NCBI GenBank assembly: GCA_963565915.1
Contig: OY751493.1
Location: 4,278,001-4,342,000, forward strand
Origin: Entoloma clypeatum
Lineage: Eukaryota > Basidiomycota > Agaricomycetes > Agaricales > Entolomataceae
Direction: 5' to 3'
DNA length: 64,000 nucleotides
Part shown: one piece after another, positions 45,437 through 55,979 of the stretch
Position numbering within the stretch: position 1 is the first letter of the stretch
Layout: the number at the start of each line of letters is the position of its first letter
Made by a program: the position numbers and the translations under genes
Notes under the pieces: model-generated
The model's input: the letters and a program-made list of their open reading frames with translations, nothing else
What the model was told of the DNA's origin: nothing
The model's database searches: none

Positions 45437-48425
45437 TTACTTGATAAGCAAGATTGAAAATGTTCGAAGACAATGTGAATACCTACCCCAGCAACGTTTT
45501 CTTACAGCTGCACGCTCATCCTTCAATATATCTTGATTCAATTTTTTTTGCTCTGCCGTCTCCACAACCAGAGCAAGATCCTCGGGCCGCAGTCTTAACG
45601 TCGTCGAAGTGACCGTGTCCTTGGAGCCCTCTTCCTGGGTCACAACTCTGCAAACGGCAAGGCTGGTAGGACCATGTCCTTCATGGGTAACCCGACATAC
45701 AAAAGTCCCAATGTTCTGTCCACTAATAATAACGAGAAGGGAATCAGTACGCGTAGGACTGGGGTTTTCGAGTACCACTTGTGCCATCGTTATATCCTGC
45801 AGCGCTTTTTTTGACGAGTAAACAATCCTTTGGACGCTACCCAGGACTGTGCCCCACACGGTCATGGACTTCTCAGTGTGGCTTGCACTTGTCACCTTTG
45901 CTGTGACCTTGACGTTCTCGAGCCGTGGGTCAAGGAGAATGTGGCTTGGAGGTAGAGGTGGAGGTGGGTTGACGGCGTTGTTTGTGGGTTGACGGGTCGT
46001 GTTATACGAGACGGAGGCAGTCCGACCTTCGCCTCCCCAACTGGGTTCCTTGGCGTAGGGATTCCAAGTTGGGCTGATGGCGCCATCATAGTCGTTCGTG
46101 GGGGGACGGGCTGTGTTATACGAGGTGGAGGCAATCCGACCTTCGCCTCCCCAACTGGGTTCCTTGGCGTAGGGATTCCAAGTTGGGCTAATGGCGCCGT
46201 CATAGTCTTTCGCGGGGGGGCGGGTCATATCATATGAGGCAGAGGCAATCTGACCTTCGCCCTCGGGTTGCCCAGCGTAGGGATTCCCGGGCGTGCGCGA
46301 CGAAGGGTCCCAAGCTGGCGAAAGCGAGATCTGATCCGGAGCAGGCATCAGTGTTCTGCCACTGGATGAATCTATGCTTCCTATGTTCCCTGAATGCATG
46401 ACCCTGCGAGGGCGGGGGAGAGGTTGGAAACGTTCGTCATTGGGGCGCCGGTAATTGAATAGCTGAATTTTGCTCCTATAATTAAATTAAATGAATGAAG
46501 AAAATAAAAGCAAGGCAAGGCAAACCTCCGTTCAATGACATGGTCATAATCTATCCGCCTTCGGTTGAATGAATGGCTCCCGCTGTAGGTATCGAGCTGA
46601 ACATCGACCTCGAGGCCGCTTGCAGTGTTTCTGTTGATGTAGACATCACGTACGGTGCCTGTCCTGCCCTTCAGCTCCCCATTTCCAACAATTACCACCT
46701 CGAGCTTCCTCCAAGGAACTCGTAACGGGACTTTGTCCTCCAATGCCAACTCCAGCTGAGGAAGGTCTGGGCAAAGTTTATTGAAGATGCTGGATCACTT
46801 GGCAGAGTGGTAATAGGGCACATCGGTCTTCTTGGCACTGTTGACGTGAACGGTGAATTTCTGTTGAATAGGATAAGTATGTAGATGAGTTTGGGGAATG
46901 GTGGATCTTACCTCAATCCGTGGAACAAATTGTGAGTCTTCAATGCCAGGAGGTGGTGGACGCTCCTCGGCGCACTCGAGTTCGCCGTCCCAAATGCTGA
47001 CAACCCATCCAAAACGCCCTTGCTGAGGACCGTGGCTGACCTGAACGTACTCGCCAACTTTATGTCGCTTACGCGCAGCATCCCAAGGAACGCAGACGCG
47101 ACCTTCTCCGGTGGCGAGTTCCACTTCGAGATGTCGAACATCGAGCCCCTTGATTATGCCATTCTTCCCGACATGTACCTTTTCTGCAAGATCGTCTGAG
47201 GAAGTGACAATATCTACCTCTTCCCCTTCGAAGAATTCCCACTCGCGCGGGGGAGGAAATATAGCGGCTATTATCTTAGGATGGCCGCACTGATGCAGGA
47301 GGGAGGCGAGGAAGAATGGCATGAAGACTACGTTCGACGAGACGGCACCACAATCGAAGTCCTTGAGTAGAAGTCCATGTTCGAAATAAAATGTTCGGTA
47401 TTGGTACGAATCTTCTCCAGTTTGCGTCAGCTCTACCCCACGAGACTCTGCGAACTGAATGGGGTCGAAAAGCATAGGGGTGGCCGGAGGAGTGGGTCCA
47501 GGATGCTTGCGCTTGCCCTTGAACAAATCCCGGGAGAAAAAAGGCGGCCGTAGGCGAGGCACGACAAGGAGCTTTATCCACCCCCCCACCGCTGTTACGA
47601 GACCAACGTCGCCTTGATAAGGTCCCTGCGTTATGCGTGCCCAATCTCCAACCTTCAGGTTATCCGCAGGGCGAGTGGCCATGGTGAGTGTGGCCGGGCG
47701 ATCGTCGGGAGGAATGAAGAGTTTGATGGGACGACCGGGGGGGCGAAGGATGACGCCAGGGGTATATCTCAGGAGGCGTTGAAGCTCCGGATTCATGATC
47801 GCTTCGACGTAGATGCATCTGCGCTCAGAACACATGAAGGCTGCACGGATTTTGTGCTGGGGTCTTGCTAATTGTAGGAGTACAAAGACAGCCTCTTCCT
47901 CGACACCGTGCTGATAAAATCCGTAAAAACTAGAAGAGAAATACGCTGATGGACTAAAACTTACCCGACACTTGATGCGCCATAGCCCCCAATCCTGAGG
48001 AGAGGGCCAGCGGAGTTGACACTGGGCCGGCGTAGCGAGAGGCTGGTCTTCGCCTCTTTTCTCGCTTTCCTCCCCCCCCTCCGTAGCAGGGGTTACCGGC
48101 CGTACCGCCCTGGAATAGCGCCTCGCCAGTTCATCCAGATAATCGTCGTCGTCATGGTCGTTGCATTCGTTCATTCGTCGCCATGAGAGGGTTTTATTGG
48201 GTTGAACATGGTCGTCAATAAAGTCTACAGATTGGCCAAAGAATTAGAGAAGTGAAAGGGAATATCTGGATGGACTGACCTTCCTCCTCTTCCTCCTCTT
48301 CCTCCTCCTCCCCATCCACCCCAGCCTCGAGATCAAGGAACCGACAAACACGGTTATAAACCTACCAAATCAAAGTGAATTAAAATACACAAGGTGATCC
48401 GCGGATAGCTTACGGGACGGCTCAT
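45437..48425 (-). CDS. Spt5-like KOW-domain protein
   Basis: The start MSRPV (ATG 48425) is followed by an intron. The next exon is acidic (a run of Glu from GAG/GAA triplets near 48285-48325), then DYLDELARRYSRA. An NGN-like segment follows (GLWRIKCRV, EAVFVLLQLARPQHKIRAAF, CIYVEAIMNPELQRLL). Then come at least three KOW-type modules: VGDWARITQGPYQGDVGLV, VGEYVQVSHGPQQGRFGWVV and VVIVGNGELKGRTGTVRDVY. The C-terminal part has imperfect repeats ISPTWNPYAKEPSWGGEGR (twice, plus a degenerate LSPAWDPSSRTP), comparable with the C-terminal repeats of Spt5. True Spt5 travels with RNA polymerase II; this shorter version resembles the expanded Spt5-like families of Agaricomycetes, and its role is unknown. 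Start and introns near 48360 and 48270 lie in the left palindrome arm. The last exon boundary is uncertain. Confidence 0.8.
46006..46230 (-). repeat. In-frame 111-bp tandem repeat in the Spt5-like gene
   Basis: Two near-identical 37-codon units encode YDGAISPTWNPYAKEPSWGG and the following EGRxASxSYNTxRxPTN. The DNA copies are almost identical, so the duplication is recent. Confidence 0.85.
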
Positions 48426-49563
48426 GTTCTTGAAGCTAAATTAGTTAACGAATCTAGGAGGCATATAATTAACATGGTTCAGTATCTTTCAAGGAATTGA
48501 AAACGTGGTATAATCACTCCGTTAGAGTGCGTGAATATTATATGGACCTAGCGCGACATACGCCGGAGACGCCGATGCGTGAAGACGCGCCCTAAACGCG
48601 CCTCGACTTCGGCGGCAGAGTGTGTCGCCTCTTGGCCGCCTCGGGCTTTCTTTCGTATTATAGTCGCCCATTCAAGGGCTTATTGACTTATTATTTAGAT
48701 GATGCACTACACTACTTCATAACTACTAAAGAAAACAAGGGACTTACGGGTGGATGGGGAGATGGTGGGGGTACGGAAGCAAGAGGGAAGGCGTGCGAAA
48801 GCGCTGCTGAGTTGGCTGACATACAGGCGTGACCGTTGTCGCCGGCTATTAACTTCAGTAATCTTAGTAATCTTAGTAATCGGATTACTTAAGTTAATAG
48901 CCGGCGACAACGGTCACGCCTGTATGTCAGCCAACTCAGCAGCGCTTTCGCATGCCTTCCCTCTTGCTTCCGTACCCCCACCATCTCCCCATCCTCCCGT
49001 AAGTCCCTTGTTTTCTTTAGTAGTTATGAAGTAGTGTAGTGCATCATCTAAATAATAAGTCAATAAGCCCTTGAATGGGCGACTATAATACGAAAGAAAG
49101 CCCGAGGCGGCCAAGAGGCGACACACTCTGCTGCCGAAGTCGAGGCGCGTTTAGGGCGCGTCTTCACGCATCGGCATCTCCGGCGTATGTTGCGCTAGGT
49201 CCATATAATATTCATGCACTCTAACAGAGTGATTATACTTTATTTTACGTCGTTTCCAATTCCCCAAACAATATCGAACTATGCTAACTATATGCCCCCT
49301 AGATTCGTCAACTAACTCAGCCTCAAGAACACAAGCCGTCCCGTAAGCTATCCGCGGATCGCCTTGTGTATTTTAATTCACTTTGATTTGGTAGGTTTAT
49401 ATAAACCGTGTTCGTCGGTTCCTTGATCTCGAGGCTGGGGGTGGATGGGGAGGAGGGGGAGGAGGGGGAAGAGGAGGAAGGTCAGTCCATCCAGATATTT
49501 CCTTCCACTTCTCTAATTCTTTGGCCAATCTGTAGACTTTATTGACGACCGCGTTCAACCCAA
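48197..49563. repeat. Imperfect palindrome of 1.37 kb (foldback)
   Basis: The left arm 48197-48855 is mirrored by 48891-49563 around a 35-bp centre with AGTAATCTT repeats. The left arm holds the first exons of the Spt5-like gene. The right arm holds the mirror copy with an extra G after GAGGCTGGG, which destroys the acidic reading frame. Both arms also carry, pointing outward, the small exon MSANSAALSHAFPLASVPPP followed by GTAAGT. Divergence between arms is moderate, so the structure is not new. Confidence 0.88.
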
Positions 49564-50134
49564 CCGCCTACGGCGGTCTACATCGCTAGTACTGATAACC
49601 GACTACCAGGCGGCCATTCCCTGTCTCGTCGCGATCTCGCTTCGGCCGTACACAGCTCCTGAGTGGGACCCTTCAGACGAGGAGGATGAGGATGAGGAAT
49701 ACGATGGTGGGGAGTTCATGTATTAGCCACTCGACTCAGACATCGCAGCTGTCGAAATATCGCGAAGTCGAACGTGACAAAGCGTGACTCATCAGATTGG
49801 GAACGGACAATCATCATTCGTGCAACACACCATCATGGAGCACAAATATCATGACAACAGGGCAGGAGGTCCGTGTTATTGTCATTGTCAATGATTTTCG
49901 CTGAATCACATCTGATTTTTAGACCATGGTGATGGAGACAGCAAGTCTCCCTTCTGCCGATCTGACCGATCTCGATGATCACTGACATCTTTAGCCTCTC
50001 GCTGCCTGTTTCCAGATGACTGCGGCGATGATCAGGGTGCCACTGGAATATGGCCAGGGCAAGGTCACGGCTATGATGTAGGTGGTGTTGGATGAGCCAA
50101 TTGCGTCCGAATCTCAGTGTCAAAATACAGGCCC
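49564..50134. other. No firm gene
   Basis: A short acidic frame ending EWDPSDEEDEDEEYDGGEFM (about 49665-49723) may be a relic of another Spt5-like or acidic protein. Otherwise nothing is supported. Confidence 0.35.
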
Positions 50135-51449
50135 ATGTTCGAACTGGTCGTTGGATATCAACCAACCCTTCCACTTCCCAGGTAAGATCCTTCCCCGGCC
50201 TACTTCGATTCTGTAATTTGAGGTGTGCCTGACAAGAAGGCCCACTATTATTCGATGACTTTGTTCCCGCCGCGGCAGACCCGACCTCTACCGCCTTGCC
50301 CCTCTTAGAGGACCGTCATGGCGAGGATGATTTAACGGCGCTACCGCAGAACCTCGCAGCAGCAGACCCGACCCCCACCGCCTTGCCCCTCCGAGAGGAC
50401 AGCGATCTGGAATATGTAGATGATCCTATGCTACACCACAACTGGCAGACTTGGGCATCGTCCGAGCTCACATCCCATCTCGCCTCCGGAGGGCCATTTG
50501 GTGCCAATACACTGTCTCGACAAGGTTACGGCGACATGAACAACTACCCTAGTCCGAGTCCACTGACTTCTTCAATGCTCCAGGCCCCCCCGTCCCCCCG
50601 CCATCCCGGTGAGTCCAGCCTGATTTGTCAGATTTTCCGAGTCAATATTGATGATCGCGTTTCACCGTAGTGTTTTACGCACCTGTTGTTCCGCAAGAAT
50701 TTGTCTACTATACACGTGGAAGGAGGCTGCTGAGTTTCGATGCCGGGACGCAACAACAGCCTGAGAGCGGGTGGAACAGTGGAGCAAACCGCACGCAACG
50801 TGCAAACCATCGTCATCCGAAGCCATTCGAAATTACTCCTGGCAACGCTACGACCAGCTCCTTGGCCACGGTAAGCCTGATTTTTCTTGAACATCAGACA
50901 TCTGAGAGCACCTCATTCTCGCAGATCGAAGCTCCTGCTGCCACTGAAAGCATGGAGAGCGCCACAACCTCAAAACCTCAAGCATGGCAGATGGGATGGC
51001 CGAAGGGCAGCACCAGCAACAAACAGCCTAAGCTCATAACCTATGCGCAATTTGCCCGTGAGTGCAAACCGTCTGTCACTAAAACTTGTTTTGAATCGCT
51101 GCCTGCCGTCGCGGTGGTTCAGGTAGGTTTGTTCAACAGTACAGACAATTCTTGGCTCCGCCCTCAGGTAAGTGGTCATCTTCCGTGAAAAAATCCAGAC
51201 TTAAAGTTGCCCTGGGCAGTGGTGGACGATTATTTCATAACCACTGCCTACATTACGAATGCACAGGCTGGGATCTTTAGCATCAAAGATTGGGAGCACA
51301 CAATGGGGTGCACATTGGACCTTCACCATTTGCACGGTCATGTGCTGATTCAAGAGTTGCAAGCACTGTTCAGACAGTCAGAAATTTGGCCCATGACCCC
51401 CATGTTCAAGATGTCAATCCGCGCTGCCGTTTTGCAATCTGTATTGTGA
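50135..51449 (+). CDS. Multi-exon gene of unknown function
   Basis: Phased splice junctions support a gene. One exon ends in PPSPRHP before GTGAGT (about 50610). The next begins VFYAPVVPQEFVYYTRGRR. After an intron near 50872-50924 comes QMGWPKGSTSNKQPKLITYA, then QFARECKPSVTKTCFESLPA. After one more intron comes VVDDYFITTAYITNAQAGIF, then IKDWEHTMGCTLDLHHLHGH, ending MFKMSIRAAVLQSVL. The N-terminal half is low complexity with a repeated ADPTxTALPL unit; the C-terminal half looks globular and conserved. No family recognised. The start is uncertain: ATG 50135 does not join in phase. Confidence 0.55.
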
Positions 51450-51529
51450 GTGGGACCATATCTCAAGGCTATTTCCATCCCTGATACTTATTCAGAATAG
51501 CGATTCTGGAAATACTTCGAGCAGAGTGA

Positions 51530-52630
51530 ATGTCGCTTGTTAGTGACGACGACTGATGTTGATTTGGTTTGTTGTGGGAGGCGGTGCCAGCACCCTTCTT
51601 ATAGTACGTACTAAGTATTGTCAATGAAACGCCTATGTTCGTGTCAGTGGAGTTTGAAATATGAACGCAACTTTGAACGACCATCAACGACCACGGATAT
51701 CTCTCATCCGCACCGCGAACGCACCGCCTCGCACTTTAATGAAGCCCTGCAAAACACACTCCCTCGCCGGCATTATGACGGTATGCACTGTGTATACACT
51801 CCTGACACTGGTAAGTTTTTCTGGAGGAAAAATCTATTGTGAAAGAGGAATCCTCTTTCCTTTGGGTGTATTTTTGAGAAAAATACAAAGTATTTCATAT
51901 AGAAAATTTTAGAAAACATATAATGTGTTTCCAAAGTATTTCTTCTGGCAAAACTTTTCATTTTCCCAAGAGTTTTTCTGAAAGATAAACTTATTCCATT
52001 GTTCAAACAATGGATCTAGTTTTTCCTCAAGAAAAACTGTAGGATAAACAAAAAGTTTTTTGGCCAAAAATATTTGGAAAAAACATTACATGTTTCTTGA
52101 AAATTTCCATATAAAATACTTTGTATCTTTCTTAAAGATATACTCAAAGGAAAGAGGATTCCTCTTTCATAATGAATTTTTCCTCCAGAAAAACTTTTCA
52201 GTGTCAGGAGTGATAGGATCTGTTCTTGCACTTTGTTGGCCATGGTGTATGTATCTTTTTTCTCTTTTATCGATTGGCAAACGAACCAACATGCTCGTTT
52301 GTACAGGTTTCATGATATGCATTTTCCCATTGTCCCCAAATGTCAGTAGGCTTGGAAGCCCGTTCCTTTCCCACAGGAATCGTAGAAATTCTTGGTGCGT
52401 CCCATCGTTGCCTTATCTTCGATTTGTCTGACCAAATCAAATCTTTTCACCCACAGGCAATATCCTGGTACGGCCTCTAATTCTGCCGGGTCTCTACAAG
52501 ATCGTCGATTAGCCGTCAGAGCTCCAATTGTCGAATGCAACTTATGTTCTTGAACGCCAAGGCATTCCCTTGTGTTGGCGTCGGATGTGCGGAATCGATT
52601 CGGTGTCGGGGCGGAACCTTCGGCGAAAGT
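51530..52630 (-). repeat. Inverted relative of the segment duplicated around the Gypsy element
   Basis: Its 51530-51720 part is the reverse complement of 38770-38950. After the MITE, 52213-52630 matches the reverse complement of 31600-32070 and 38250-38720. It is the best-preserved copy of the small gene carried by the segment. Confidence 0.8.
51797..52212. mobile_element. CACTA-like foldback MITE, 416 bp
   Basis: The ends are CACTCCTGACACTG and its inverse. The two halves are inverted copies for roughly 140 bp (for example GAAAGAGGAATCCTCTTTCC in both arms). The element splits a sequence that is intact in the 31.9/38.7 kb copies and is flanked by a 3-bp duplication ATA (51794-51796, 52213-52215). 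CACT-type ends with a 3-bp duplication fit the CACTA/CMC group, the same group as the Plavaka gene in this window. Confidence 0.85.
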
Positions 52631-52798
52631 GAAAGGAGACCCAACCCATAGAACGTCACCATCGTTGCACCCGCATGGCGTTTCCACCTCCTCAATGACA
52701 ATATACCAAACAAGCGCCTCCTCCCTCTCTCCTCCCCCACAATCCATACCCCCCATCTCCTCCCTGACCACCGCCGCCATCGAGCCCCCACCGCACAT
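52343..52798 (-). CDS. Small gene present in three copies, unknown function
   Basis: This is a 151-residue frame from ATG 52798 (MCGGGSMAAVV) to TGA/TCA 52343. The C-terminal half is also encoded, with a premature TGA, by the copies at 31.7-31.9 and 38.3-38.6 kb. It includes GALTANRRSCRDPAELEAVP, then GYCLWVKRFDLVRQIEDKAT. The three copies differ by only a few residues there. The N-terminal half is unique to this copy. Conservation between copies suggests a real protein belonging to a mobile segment; function unknown. Confidence 0.5.
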   Translation of the reverse strand: MCGGGSMAAVVREEMGGMDCGGGEREEALVWYIVIEEVETPCGCNDGDVLWVGSPFTFAEGSAPTPNRFRTSDANTRECLGVQEHKLHSTIGALTANRRSCRDPAELEAVPGYCLWVKRFDLVRQIEDKATMGRTKNFYDSCGKGTGFQAY

Positions 52799-53224
52799 CT
52801 TATTCTCCCCATATACCTTCTACATCCCGGGAACGAGCACTGGATCGGCTCACCACGTCGTGGATTTTTTTCTGTACGGACGCTAGCGTGTCAGAAGTGG
52901 ATGATCTGAGCGAGGGGCGAGGGGAGGTGCTGTGCCGGCTCCGCTCAGACCAGCTGTCTACGACCAAATCCGCCTCGTTGGATTGAGATCAGCTAAGTAG
53001 ACATCAATGGGCTTGATCGTCGAGAGGCGCGCATTTGGACCAAGACTTGTTTTGGTAAGTTTTAGTCCGCCGAGAACGCACTTTTAAGCTAATATTTCTT
53101 CCCAATAGGCTTGTCATGTGCTTTGCAATAACAAGTCTTCTCAGCCAACTACACGAGATTGCCACAATAAATATCTAAATGTCACGCCAAATGCTGTACT
53201 TTGCCTAACTCAATTTCATTGCCC
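52799..53224. other. No gene seen
   Basis: Upstream of the small gene and downstream of the Cys-rich gene. Nothing supportable. Confidence 0.35.
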
Positions 53225-54091
53225 TCACCTATAATCGTCCTCTTGTGGAGCCACCATGCAGTAGTGCGCGTCAAACCGCCTGGCCGTCGTAACCCAAAGA
53301 CACTTTCTGCACTGCATAAACATATTCCAGAAGAATGCTCCAGGAACCCCTGGGTTTTCCTCGAGGTCCATTTGCTTCATGACCAGCTCGTACGGCGCTG
53401 GTCCATCTTTCGGCTCTGTAGTTTGCTGGCCTGAGTTAAGCTGTGAGTAAGCAATCTTGTTGGTTTGGCATTGTCGACTGACCGTAAGTTGAAAGTCGTC
53501 CACCTCCCACCATATCAATCCGGCGCATCTGGAAGGTACCCTCAAGGTTGGGATTGATGAATAGTTTATCAATACAAACTTCAGGCATTTGTATCAGCTC
53601 GTCTTCCGAGACTGTCATCAAGCCTAGAATTACTCACGTTCGTATCCGCACCGGCGCAAGCGACAACCCACAAAAAGCTTCCTTTCCCTATCGGAGTACA
53701 GCAAGCATTCAACGTAGCGCCGAGGCCTATCCTCCAGCAAACCGCACAGGCAGCAAGGCAAGCGGAAATGACGAGTCACTCGGTATGCCGCCCATTCTTC
53801 GTACCCCAGATTGCGCCTCCCCTCCCCCTGGGGCCTACGTTAGCAACGTAAGTAACCCTCCGTGTTTCAATCCGCACAAACTCACCAGAACCAGACACGG
53901 ATTTCTTGATATTCAGGATCCCAATGGGAGACTGCTGGGTACCAGTCTTCATGAGCTGCCCTCTCCTTCAGCAACTCCAGGCATTTCGTTACAGAAACAA
54001 ATGCGGCCTTTGTGGGAAGGATGCTAGACATTGAGCAGTGGAAGAGCTTGGGAAACAGGCTGGTTTGGTCGACGTTATCTGCGAGTGCCAT
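53225..54091 (-). CDS. Cys-rich (zinc-finger-like) protein, unknown
   Basis: The start MALADNVDQTSLFPKLFHCS (ATG 54091) runs to HWDPEYQEIRVWFW before GTGAGT. The next exon (about 53828-53642) reads YEEWAAYRVTRHFRLPCCLC, then GLLEDRPRRYVECLLYSDR and a further cluster GCRLRRCGYER. Several Cys suggest a metal-binding domain, perhaps GRF-like, with CxxC and two later Cys. Later exons carry GTFQMRRIDMVGGGRLSTYG, then PYELVMKQMDLEENPGVPGA, FFWNMFMQCRKCLW and the end DAHYCMVAPQEDDYR. I do not recognise the family with certainty. It lies divergent from the DUF6698-like gene. Confidence 0.6.
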
Positions 54092-54139
54092 CCTTTTAGC
54101 CCCAGCCCACCCATCTCCAACGCGACGTAAGTGATACTG

Positions 54140-54225
54140 AATAAAGGGTCCGAGTCCCTTAACCTTGTTTAAGGGTTTCAGTCCTTAATGTTTGGTCCCT
54201 TTAACTTCGTTAAAGGTCCATGACT
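54140..54225. other. Two adjacent short hairpins between divergent genes
   Basis: CCCTTAA-CCTTG-TTTAAGGG and CCTTTAAC-TTC-GTTAAAGG lie about 40 bp apart in the shared upstream region of the 54091 (minus) and 54329 (plus) genes. They may be binding sites or transcript hairpins. Confidence 0.4.
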
Positions 54226-54328
54226 GATTTTGTACGTTCCCAGGTAGCCCTGCGCATCGCAGTGTTACTTAAGGCTTTTTTAATTCTACTGTACCTTCAT
54301 ACGTCTCCCCCTCGCTTGGGCCTTCGAT

Positions 54329-55741
54329 ATGAGTGCAAGCGGAACCGCGAAACGTCCCTTGGAAGACGATGCCCTTACGTTGGGCCCAAGAAAAAGGCCG
54401 TGCGGTTCTCAACTTGATTTTTTCACCTTAAAACTCATTTTCTCTCTTAGATCGAAGACTGACCCGTTCATTCACCATGGTCGACATTTTGGCCGTACGA
54501 TTCACGCCTTCTGTCACATTCAAACACTTTTGGAGAAGGGGCTTATACGCGAGGATGCTCTATACGAGAACCCCAGCATGGTCCTATCTCCTGAGTAAGT
54601 TTGTTTCGCCGCGTCTGCTTTCACGATTTCTCATCCCGTCTCTCAACTCAGAGAAGCACGAGAACATAAGGTGTATCGACAGCTTCTCGACATGATACCT
54701 CGTCTTGAAGCGCGGCTCATGGCCGAAGAAAGGTCGGACGAGGACCTCGCACACATCGCCGAGCTAGTGAGTGCTTTCCGTGCACTGTAGAAAGACGCAG
54801 CATCTCATGGGATCTATAGCTCCAGAAAGGGGCTTCTGGTGCCAGAGCTGATGACACAAAGGGATTAAAAGGTCCCATTTTGGACTGGATAACTCCGCAA
54901 GGAGAGGCCTTGAGGCCCGCTTTGGCGCGCAACAACAAATCCGACTGGGGGTTCCAGCACCCATTGACTGGGTCTCTGCTGTGCCCTACAGACTATCAGT
55001 GGAAGGATGCCGAGTGAGTTCATCTGATCTGAACTGCTGCTCTACGGTTATGACACCCTTCAACGACAGTATACAACGACAATTAAAGTCGTTGGAGCTG
55101 ACTGTCTCTGGCGACCAATGGCCCATTTTTATCTATGAAGGGTATGAGTTCAATCCCGAAAGCCCATGGAAAGGACTCCTTCGCAGTGATCTGATGGTTA
55201 TGGTGTGTTTATTCTCATCCTAAAGTCCTTATTGTTTTCTTCATCTCCTGCTGCCAGGCTTTTAAGCACATCTTTACCTCTCCCAGTTCTGTTGACAAAG
55301 AACCCAAAGCAACGCGATCTGGAAATGCTCGCATACATGGAATGACTGAAGTAACACCTGCATCTCTTGCATACGTTGCTACCCAAGTTTGTCTTTCCGG
55401 CGCATACTTCCTTTCATGAGGCTCATATTCTTTTTTGAGGTTCGCTTTGCCTTGAGCAGCTCTTCGGTCTTCTCCAAGTCTGATTTGGCCACTGATTCAG
55501 AACGCTTTTACCTGTCTATTCTTGAGGTCTTGGAAGATGAGGCAGAGCAAGAAGATTGGAAAGCATTGAACCAGTGGTGGAACAAGTAAATCAGTTCTTT
55601 AACCTTGAAACTAGTCTAATAATTATTCATTCCAGTCTAGTCTTCCCCTCCTCATCTCGTCAACCTCAAAACCTTCAGAACAGTGCTCGTGCCCATATAG
55701 CAGCAATGAGAGTGAAGCGTGCTTCTGCGAACAATGGGTAG
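54329..55741 (+). CDS. DUF6698-like protein
   Basis: Starts MSASGTAKRPLEDDALTLGP. Further exons give DPFIHHGRHFGRTIHAFCHI, then LLEKGLIREDALYENPSMVL, VYRQLLDMIPRLEARLM, VSGDQWPIFIYEGYEFNP, AFKHIFTSPSSVDKEPKATR and GNARIHGMTEVTPASLAYVA. Next come VRFALSSSSVFSKSDLATDS and ERFYLSILEVLED, then the basic end MRVKRASANNG, TAG 55739-55741. Six introns are needed and all have good GT-AG signals. The sequence strongly recalls a large Agaricomycete family of unknown function that I believe is catalogued as DUF6698. The motif SPSSVDKEPKATRSGNARIH is very typical of it. No catalytic role is known to me. The gene looks intact and is part of the presumed cargo. Confidence 0.75.
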
Positions 55742-55979
55742 ACCTTGCTATCTCGTTATCATCTCGTTATCATTAGATATTACCACATACTACTACTGCA
55801 TCAGTTCCATGAAATAAATTGCCATTTGTCATCCCATCTATTTGTTATCATGGCTGAGTCACTGTTGCATGGGTTTACAGCCTGCTGGAACATTAGATTG
55901 ACCATTGTAAGACCAATACTTGTGTTAACTTATCAATTTGAACTAGGACTACATGAGCAGCAAGCATTACTGCTGCCTG

